Assembly (NCBI GenBank): GCA_017500745.1
Contig: JAFVYE010000043.1
Span: 1 to 11,368, forward strand
Source: Clostridia bacterium
Lineage (GTDB): Bacteria; Bacillota; Clostridia; Christensenellales; CAG-917
Length of the DNA stretch: 11,368 bases
Reading direction: 5' to 3'
The position numbers and the translations under genes are program-made. The notes beneath the pieces were generated by a model. That model was not told where the DNA came from. It ran no database searches and worked only from the letters and a program-made list of their open reading frames with translations. This document shows positions 6,684 to 11,368 of the stretch, piece by piece (the stretch's first letter is position 1; every line of letters starts with the position of its first letter).

Positions 6684-7391
6684 TTATTCTAACGGCTTGT
6701 TTTCTGCGCAATCTGGTTTTGCGCCATTGTTTTCATCAAGAGTGATTGAATATCTGCAAGCACGGATGCCTGCGTTCTTTTCAAGTTCATAAATGCGGTC
6801 ATTAAGACGCTTGAACTCCTCCATAATAGGGTCGGGGAGAAGCACTTGATCCATGTCTGCAACACGTTTGCCTGCTTGCTTGACAACTCTGACCGGCACT
6901 CCCACCACGGTTGAGTGAGGGGGCACGGATTTTAATACAACGCTTCCTGCGCCGATTTTGCTACACTCCCCTATTGTCACGGGGCCAAGAATCTTTGCCC
7001 CTGCAGACACCATTACGTTGTCCTCAAGGGTGGGGTGACGCTTGCCCGTGTCCTTGCCTGTGCCACCAAGAGTGACCCCTTGATAAAGAATACATCCGTT
7101 GCCAACCTCGGCTGTTTCGCCAACCACAACTCCTGCGCCGTGGTCAATCATAACCGAGCTTCCAACTTTTGCGCCCGGGTGTATCTCCACGCCCGTGTGC
7201 CTACGTGAAGTGTTGGCAACAATTCTTGCAAGGGTTTTAAAACCCTTGTTCCACAGATTGTGCGCCGTGATGTGTGCGCAAAGCGCCTTGTATCCTGCAT
7301 ATGTAAGACGCACTGCCATCCGTGAGGTTGCAGCAGGGTCGGAGGTCATGATCTTGTCAAGATAGCTGTCTTTCAGCTGTCGTTTGGTCAT
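6684..7391 (-). CDS. cysE: Serine O-acetyltransferase
   Basis: CysE acetylates serine with acetyl-CoA to O-acetylserine, the first committed step of cysteine synthesis in the cytoplasm. The 235-residue product has a short N-terminal helical domain (1-65) like the Bacillus-type enzymes, then a left-handed beta-helix of hexapeptide repeats (about 66-170). Active-site features are visible: D83-H84, H119 in the loop after GGTGKDTGKRHP, and the GAGSVVLKSVPPHS stretch near the end of the helix. A tail of about 60 residues follows, charged and possibly coiled at 188-207 and otherwise unrecognised. The ATG at 7391 is chosen because AGGTGA sits just upstream; a GTG at 7397 would add two codons but lies within that site. 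It lies 15 bases after ftsH and 59 before cysS. A cysE-cysS pairing is also known in Bacillus (gltX-cysE-cysS). Confidence 0.95.
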   Translation of the reverse strand: MTKRQLKDSYLDKIMTSDPAATSRMAVRLTYAGYKALCAHITAHNLWNKGFKTLARIVANTSRRHTGVEIHPGAKVGSSVMIDHGAGVVVGETAEVGNGCILYQGVTLGGTGKDTGKRHPTLEDNVMVSAGAKILGPVTIGECSKIGAGSVVLKSVPPHSTVVGVPVRVVKQAGKRVADMDQVLLPDPIMEEFKRLNDRIYELEKNAGIRACRYSITLDENNGAKPDCAENKPLE

Positions 7392-7406
7392 ATTCACCTA
7401 TACGGA

Positions 7407-9284
7407 TTATTCCTCATCCTCTTTTTTGGCGGGATTCAAAGGTAACTCAATTTCGGGAGTTGTGGGATCATCAAAGAGGGCGTCAATTTCCTCTTCGTAG
7501 ATGGTTTCCTTCTCATAGAGAAGCTTGACCATGTCATCCATAACTCTGCGATGGTCCTTTAAGATTTGAATGGCTTGTGCATATTGAGTGTCAAGGATCT
7601 TTTTGACCTCTGCATCAATCTTTGCAGCCACGTCATCGCTGTAATTGAGTTGGGTTTGATAGTCTCTGCCAATGAAAACTTCCTCGCTGGAGCCAAGATA
7701 CATTGTGCCAAGGGTGTCGCTCATGCCCCACTCTGTGACCATCTTGCGTGCAATTTTGTTTGCACGTTGAATGTCGTTGCTTGCTCCGGTTGAGATGTCC
7801 TTGATGACAATTTCCTCTGCTGCTCTGCCACCAAGAAGCATGGTGATGTTGTCAAGAAGCTTTTGCTTGGTCATGTGATTGTCATCGTTGGTGGGCAGAG
7901 TGATTGTATAGCCCGCTGCTTGACCACGAGGAATGATGCTCACTTCGTGGACGCTTTCACAATGCTTGACGCTCTTGGAAATGATTGCGTGACCACTTTC
8001 ATGATATGCTGTGATGCGCTTGTCTGTTTCTGTTATGACACGGCTCTTCTTTGAGGGGCCTGCGATAATCTTGTTGATTGCCTCGCTGACGTCCACCATT
8101 GAGATTGACTTGCGATTGTCACGGGCGGCAAGGATTGCTGCCTCGTTGAGCATGTTTTCAATGTCTGCACCGGTGAAACCTGCTGTAAGACGAGCAATGC
8201 TTTTGAAGTTGACGTCTGGTCCAAGAGGTTTGTTTCTGGAGTGGACCTTCATGATCTCCTCTCTGCCTTTGACGTCAGGCACGTTGACGTAAACCTGTCT
8301 GTCAAATCTGCCCGGACGCATAAGTGCGGGGTCAAGGATGTCTGCACGGTTGGTTGCTGCCATGACGATGATGCTGTCGCTTGACTCAAATCCGTCCATT
8401 TGAACAAGGAGTTGGTTCAAAGTTTGTTCTCTTTCATCATTGCCACCGCCGAGGCCTGCGCCACGTTGACGTCCAACTGCATCTATTTCATCAATAAACA
8501 CGATGCAAGGCATGTTTTTTTTGGCTTGATCAAAGAGGTCACGGACACGTGATGCGCCCACGCCAACAAACATCTCAACAAAGTCTGATCCGGAGATTGA
8601 GAAGAAAGGCACGTTTGCCTCTCCTGCAACTGCCTTTGCAAACAAGGTTTTGCCTGTTCCGGGAGGGCCCACAAGAAGAACGCCTTTGGGCACTCTTGCA
8701 CCGATTTCTGTAAACTTTTTGGGTGCTTTCAAAAAGTCAACGATTTCTTGAAGCTCAAGCTTTTCCTCTTCCGCACCAGCAACGTCAACAAAGCGCACTT
8801 TGCTGTTTTGCACTCTGTTGGCTTTGGTCTTGCCAAAGTCAAGGGCCTTGTTGTTTGCGCCTGCGCTCTTGCGCATGATGACGATGAGCACGATCACAAG
8901 CCCAACAATAAGAAGGATGGGCAAGATGAACGTGGTGAGATTTGCGCTTGAAGAAGGGTTGTTGTAGACAACGGTCACGCCGGGTGCCCCTGCACCTTGC
9001 CACTTTGAAAGTGTGTCTTCAAATGCAACTCTTGAGCTGATGTATGCGTAAAAACCAAAGTCCTCTGCGCCTTTGAGCAGAATTTTGACCTTGTAATTGC
9101 CTTCTACAAAAAGTTTTTCAACTTGTCCAGACTTGTACAAGCTTTCAAGAGTGACGGCGCCGGGTTCCGTGCCAAAGTACGGCACTTCCTCTGGACCTGA
9201 CAGAGTGAATGCCAACACGATTACCACAATGAGTGCTGCCGCCACTGCACCGATAATCAAAAATCTTTTGGTTGATGGTTTCAT
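7407..9284 (-). CDS. ftsH: ATP-dependent zinc metalloprotease FtsH
   Basis: FtsH is a hexameric membrane-bound AAA+ protease that extracts and degrades damaged or regulatory proteins. The 625 residues show the full family layout: a membrane helix at about 8-28, an outside domain of about 88 residues, a second helix at about 117-137, an AAA+ module and an M41 peptidase. Key sites are intact: Walker A GPPGTGKT at 206-213, the pore-loop region FVEMFVG at 235-241, Walker B ending D265-E266, the second region of homology with Arg323 and Arg326, zinc motif HESGH at 428-432, and the third ligand Asp504. The C-terminus is acidic. GGAGGT lies three bases before the ATG. In Bacillus ftsH follows tilS and hpt; here it instead leads cysE and cysS, with its own strong promoter and a structured leader. 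Confidence 0.97.
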   Translation of the reverse strand: MKPSTKRFLIIGAVAAALIVVIVLAFTLSGPEEVPYFGTEPGAVTLESLYKSGQVEKLFVEGNYKVKILLKGAEDFGFYAYISSRVAFEDTLSKWQGAGAPGVTVVYNNPSSSANLTTFILPILLIVGLVIVLIVIMRKSAGANNKALDFGKTKANRVQNSKVRFVDVAGAEEEKLELQEIVDFLKAPKKFTEIGARVPKGVLLVGPPGTGKTLFAKAVAGEANVPFFSISGSDFVEMFVGVGASRVRDLFDQAKKNMPCIVFIDEIDAVGRQRGAGLGGGNDEREQTLNQLLVQMDGFESSDSIIVMAATNRADILDPALMRPGRFDRQVYVNVPDVKGREEIMKVHSRNKPLGPDVNFKSIARLTAGFTGADIENMLNEAAILAARDNRKSISMVDVSEAINKIIAGPSKKSRVITETDKRITAYHESGHAIISKSVKHCESVHEVSIIPRGQAAGYTITLPTNDDNHMTKQKLLDNITMLLGGRAAEEIVIKDISTGASNDIQRANKIARKMVTEWGMSDTLGTMYLGSSEEVFIGRDYQTQLNYSDDVAAKIDAEVKKILDTQYAQAIQILKDHRRVMDDMVKLLYEKETIYEEEIDALFDDPTTPEIELPLNPAKKEDEE

Positions 9285-9295
9285 TATACCTCCAA

Positions 9296-9342
9296 GGGCA
9301 ACGCCCTAAATTTCATATTGATTTGCACGAGAGCCCTCGTGC
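9296..9342 (-). promoter_or_regulatory. Structured 5' leader of the ftsH operon (two hairpins)
   Basis: The leader runs from about 9358 to the ATG at 9284, some 74 bases. The upstream hairpin pairs GCACGAG (9325-9331) with CTCGTGC (9336-9342) around a four-base loop. The second pairs GGGC (9296-9299) with GCCC (9303-9306) around three bases and ends two bases before the SD (9288-9293). It matches no riboswitch or T-box I know, and no U run follows either stem. Confidence 0.45.
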
Positions 9343-9364
9343 GATAGTAAACATACGTTCCAAT

Positions 9365-9393
9365 ATTATAATATAACACACGCGAGTTGTCAA
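9365..9393 (-). promoter_or_regulatory. Consensus sigma-A promoter of ftsH-cysE-cysS
   Basis: On the minus strand TTGACA (9388-9393), a 17-base spacer and TATAAT (9365-9370) match the consensus exactly. No other promoter of comparable quality was found within the operon, so this one probably drives all three genes. Confidence 0.9.
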
Positions 9394-9395
9394 TG

Positions 9396-9420
9396 CGCAA
9401 CGCCAATGTTTTATGTTGCG
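9396..9420. repeat. Inverted repeat just upstream of the ftsH -35 box
   Basis: CGCAAC (9396-9401) and GTTGCG (9415-9420) are perfect reverse complements 13 bases apart, starting two bases from the -35 box. They might be an operator. They do not match the CIRCE or CtsR boxes known for heat-shock genes. The rest of the gene-free stretch 9421-9511 is A/T-rich and shows nothing else I can support. Confidence 0.25.
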
Positions 9421-9511
9421 TTAGGTGCAATTTTATTATACCTCAAAACATTAAAACTTTGTTAAAACCACCAACAAAAAACTGCTTGTTTTGCAAAAAA
9501 ATATAAGAGGT

Positions 9512-10009
9512 TTAGATGACGTGGTCAATTGCGGTTTTTATCACAACTGCAACTTTATGTGCCAATTTTGACACATAATCATCGTTTGCTGTCAACAGCG
9601 TAAGCATATTGTCCTTCCCGTTTTCGCCAACAACACCCAGTATTCCAACGTGTCCAAATCGGTCTTTTTGCCCTTTTATTCCTGCTGGGCAAACCCCGTC
9701 ATTGCGGATGGTGTACTTGCCGACTTTGTCCTTTTGACCAAGAGATGCGTCCACAGACAATATTGTTGCGCCCTTGTGGACCGTGCTTACAAGGCGGATA
9801 TACTCCCCCTTGTTTTTGGCTGTGACGGGGCAATCCACACTGCCATACACAAAGCAAGGAAGGTTGAAATCATCCTTCAAAATGGTGCCAACTTTAGGCC
9901 CAAATGAGTCCCCCACGACAGAGTGAGTGCCAAAACATACTACTACAACTTGATTCTTTAATGTTTTTTCCATAGGAAAATCTTTGCCATTTTGACAAAG
10001 GTTAATCAC
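9512..10009 (-). CDS. yyaC: YyaC-like protein (DUF1256, putative sporulation protein)
   Basis: The sequence matches the Bacillus YyaC family, whose fold is thought to resemble hydrogenase-maturation and GPR spore proteases. Conserved blocks, numbered from the GTG at 10009: a glycine-rich VVVVCFGTHSVVGDSFGP at about 21-38, YGSVDCPV at 55-62, SVDASLG at 85-91 and CPAG at 107-110. In B. subtilis, yyaC is expressed in the forespore; its reaction is not established. The start is uncertain. The GTG at 10009 has AAAAGGGTG just upstream (165 aa). An ATG at 9973 (153 aa) still keeps the whole conserved core but has no SD. A GTG at 10078 (188 aa) adds a poorly conserved leader. I could not find a clear promoter on this strand; a forespore-type promoter would be easy to miss. 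The gene stands alone and no strong terminator follows. Confidence 0.82.
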   Translation of the reverse strand: MINLCQNGKDFPMEKTLKNQVVVVCFGTHSVVGDSFGPKVGTILKDDFNLPCFVYGSVDCPVTAKNKGEYIRLVSTVHKGATILSVDASLGQKDKVGKYTIRNDGVCPAGIKGQKDRFGHVGILGVVGENGKDNMLTLLTANDDYVSKLAHKVAVVIKTAIDHVI

Positions 10010-10104
10010 AACAACACCCTTTTGTTTGAGGGTTTTTGTCGGTTTTGGACAAACTTCGCTCCTCTGCCACTCGCGCACGATTCATCTCTACACAAATTTT
10101 TTTC

Positions 10105-10133
10105 TTGCATAATATCGCTTGTAGGTCTATAAT
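10105..10133 (+). promoter_or_regulatory. Sigma-A-type promoter of the CvpA-family gene
   Basis: TTGCAT (10105-10110), a 17-base spacer and TATAAT (10128-10133) form a strong promoter. The predicted start is near 10140, about 27 bases before the ATG at 10167. Confidence 0.85.
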
Positions 10134-10166
10134 ATAACTTAGCAATGAAAAGAGAGAGATTTCATT

Positions 10167-10913
10167 ATGTTTGATAACACTCTGTCAGCAACCGGCTGGT
10201 ATGCAGACGTAGCACTCATCGCAATACTTGTGCTTTTCACCCTACTTGGCGTAGTTAGGGGTTTTGGCAAGTCAATGAAAGGGTTCTTTATGTCCATCAC
10301 AATCATTTTTGTTTCCTTGCTGTTGATGGGCTTGCTTCACGGCACGGTTATGGACTCCTCTCTCGGACAAAGTCTTTCTGGAGCCCTTGAAGGAGCGTCA
10401 AAGGGCTGGGGCGTTGAATTCAACGAAGTGCTCTATGCCGATGAGGGTGGCGTGCGCTATATCCTTGTTGGCGGTGCAAGACAAAACCTTGCAGAAATGG
10501 GCATCAAGGGCATGATTGCCAACTGGCTTGCGGGGCTGTTTGTTGCGGAATACGGCGTGCAATCATTGGCGTCCATCTGCGTCTACAACTTGACAAGTCT
10601 CATCATTTCCGCTGGGCTCTTTGTTGGATGTTGCATTGTGCTCCGCATCCTCTGCTCCATCATCAAGGGCATGACAAAGGGCATGCACAACAGCGAGTCA
10701 AAGGCAGTTCGCATCACAGACAGAGTTCTTGGTGGCGTAATTGGCCTTGTGCTCAGCGCCGTTGTTGTGATGGTGGTGTTGGCAATACTCAAAGCATTGG
10801 AGGGCAAGGTGCCCATCGTTGCTGAATATATCAATCAATCAACTGTGTGCAAGTTCTTCTACGACCTCAACCCCATCGGAAAAGTGCTTGCAGACATCTT
10901 CACCAAGCATTAA
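10167..10913 (+). CDS. CvpA-family membrane protein, 248 aa
   Basis: The topology and motifs fit the CvpA (colicin V production) family, integral membrane proteins whose molecular role is still unclear; in enterobacteria they affect envelope stress and colicin V export. Four hydrophobic helices lie at about 14-31, 39-60, 140-166 and 187-209. Family-like features are the Leu-Gly-Val-Val-Arg-Gly-Phe-Gly turn after helix 1 (27-34) and Asp185-Arg-Val-Leu-Gly-Gly-Val-Ile-Gly leading into helix 4. The loop between helices 2 and 3 (about 61-139) is unusually long, so the 248 residues exceed the 160-180 usual for CvpA. The SD is weak (AGAGAGAG about eight bases upstream). A strong promoter precedes it and an imperfect terminator follows. 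There is no colicin gene nearby, so a bacteriocin role is not implied. Confidence 0.8.
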   Translation: MFDNTLSATGWYADVALIAILVLFTLLGVVRGFGKSMKGFFMSITIIFVSLLLMGLLHGTVMDSSLGQSLSGALEGASKGWGVEFNEVLYADEGGVRYILVGGARQNLAEMGIKGMIANWLAGLFVAEYGVQSLASICVYNLTSLIISAGLFVGCCIVLRILCSIIKGMTKGMHNSESKAVRITDRVLGGVIGLVLSAVVVMVVLAILKALEGKVPIVAEYINQSTVCKFFYDLNPIGKVLADIFTKH

Positions 10914-10915
10914 TC

Positions 10916-10949
10916 AAAAAAGCTCTTTCATGACCTGAAAGGGCTTTTT
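10916..10949 (+). terminator. Imperfect terminator between the CvpA gene and the next gene
   Basis: AAAAAGCTCTTTCA (10917-10930) pairs with TGAAAGGGCTTTTT (10936-10949) around TGACC, with one G-U pair. The T run is five long, then G. It lies only 17 bases before the next ATG, which leaves no room for a separate promoter, so partial read-through is likely. Confidence 0.75.
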
Positions 10950-10966
10950 GCGACTAAGGAGATATT

Positions 10967-11368
10967 ATGAGAGTTTTGAAAGGAACCCTTACGTTTGTAT
11001 TGGGCATCATCATGGGCATTGTGCTCTTTGTTGGTGCAATCGCTGGCACAATTTATGCAGTTGCCACTTCCTTCACCATTGGCGACATCACCCAAAAGGT
11101 TGGACTCACCGGAGACAAAGCAATCTTTGACGAAGGCAGTGACATCACCAACAAAACCATCTGGGAAGTTGGTCAAGACCTCATTGGAGACGTGCAAAAC
11201 ATTGGCAATATGACCTTGAACGAGCTCGCAGAAAAATATGGACTTTCAAAGAAAGTCGGCGGGCTTGGAGAAATCAGTGGCATTGACATCTCTCCCCTCT
11301 TTGACATCCCCATCAATCAGCTCAAAGACAACCTTGGCGATCAAGGCCATCCCTGTTGCATCCTTTGT
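10967..11368 (+). CDS. Unrecognised membrane-anchored protein (3' truncated by the window)
   Basis: The ATG at 10967 has an excellent SD (AAGGAG at 10956-10961, five bases away), and the frame stays open to the window end for 134 codons. I do not recognise the family. After a short basic start (MRVLKG), a hydrophobic helix covers about 7-35, acting as a signal anchor or uncleaved signal peptide. The rest, outside the cell by prediction, is Gly/Ile/Asp-rich with regularly spaced short segments: Thr-Ile-Gly-Asp-Ile-Thr, Ile-Gly-Asp-Val, Gly-Glu-Ile-Ser-Gly-Ile-Asp-Ile, then Phe-Asp-Ile-Pro-Ile. This suggests a repetitive beta-type domain. The last 11 codons (from 11336) look unlike the rest (Gly-Asp-Gln-Gly-His-Pro-Cys-Cys-Ile-Leu-Cys), while the neighbouring frame reads more plausibly, so a frameshift is possible. 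It follows the CvpA gene behind a leaky-looking terminator. Confidence 0.78.
   Translation, partial: MRVLKGTLTFVLGIIMGIVLFVGAIAGTIYAVATSFTIGDITQKVGLTGDKAIFDEGSDITNKTIWEVGQDLIGDVQNIGNMTLNELAEKYGLSKKVGGLGEISGIDISPLFDIPINQLKDNLGDQGHPCCILC

Noticed and set aside
9285..9358. A T-box or other cysteine-sensing leader ahead of ftsH-cysE-cysS.
   Set aside because: The leader is about 74 bases, far too short for a T-box, and has no terminator/antiterminator pair.
9435..9440. A TATAAT on the minus strand that could be a second ftsH promoter.
   Set aside because: No acceptable -35 box lies 16-18 bases upstream, and a perfect promoter exists at 9365-9393.
9470..9511. A possible terminator for the YyaC-like gene (AACAA...TTGTT, T-rich).
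   Set aside because: The stem is only five A/T-rich pairs with an eight-base loop; too weak to claim.
10167..10913. A bacteriocin system suggested by the CvpA name.
   Set aside because: No toxin, immunity or peptidase-containing exporter gene is nearby; the CvpA family is widespread and the ABC exporter at 3132-4901 is distant and lacks a peptidase domain.

Overview
The window looks like part of the chromosome of an anaerobic Firmicute, most likely of the class Clostridia. The reasons are strong AGGAGG-type ribosome binding sites, sigma-A-type promoters, U-tract terminators shared by converging genes, a flavodiiron protein/high-molecular-weight rubredoxin pair typical of strict anaerobes, and a YyaC-like (DUF1256) protein from a family associated with endospore formers. 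The species cannot be named from the sequence. Nothing suggests a phage, insertion sequence, CRISPR array or recent transfer. No tRNA or rRNA gene was seen.

Layout, left to right. (1) 1-216 (+): the end of a gene with a very acidic C-terminal tail, stopped by a bidirectional terminator. (2) 265-1092 (-): an unrecognised single-pass membrane protein. (3) 1221-2980 (-): fprA-hrb, a translationally coupled pair for reducing oxygen or nitric oxide, with its promoter at 3014-3042. (4) 3132-4901 (+): a divergent ABC half-transporter with its own terminator. (5) 5029-5154 (+): a 41-residue peptide gene with a cysteine-rich tail, between two terminators and with a hairpin against its ribosome binding site. 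(6) 5209-9284 (-): an apparent operon, ftsH-cysE-cysS, driven by a perfect-consensus promoter at 9365-9393. (7) 9512-10009 (-): a YyaC-like gene. (8) 10167-11368 (+): a CvpA-family membrane protein, then an imperfect terminator, then the start of an unrecognised membrane-anchored protein that runs off the window.

How the genes work together. FprA and Hrb form a short electron chain: NAD(P)H to the Hrb flavin, to its rubredoxin iron, to the FprA FMN, to the di-iron site, to O2 or NO. CysE makes O-acetylserine, the precursor of cysteine, and CysS charges cysteine onto tRNA, so the operon links cysteine supply with cysteine use. FtsH, a membrane protease, shares the transcript. The other genes are household or unknown.

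Most of the window is ordinary chromosomal sequence. I do not see a clearly new multi-gene system. The items most worth a second look are the cysteine-tailed peptide with its leader hairpin, the unrecognised protein at the right edge (including a possible reading-frame slip in its last bases), the structured leader of ftsH, the hairpin between cysE and cysS, and the terminator that separates the last two genes with no room for a separate promoter.
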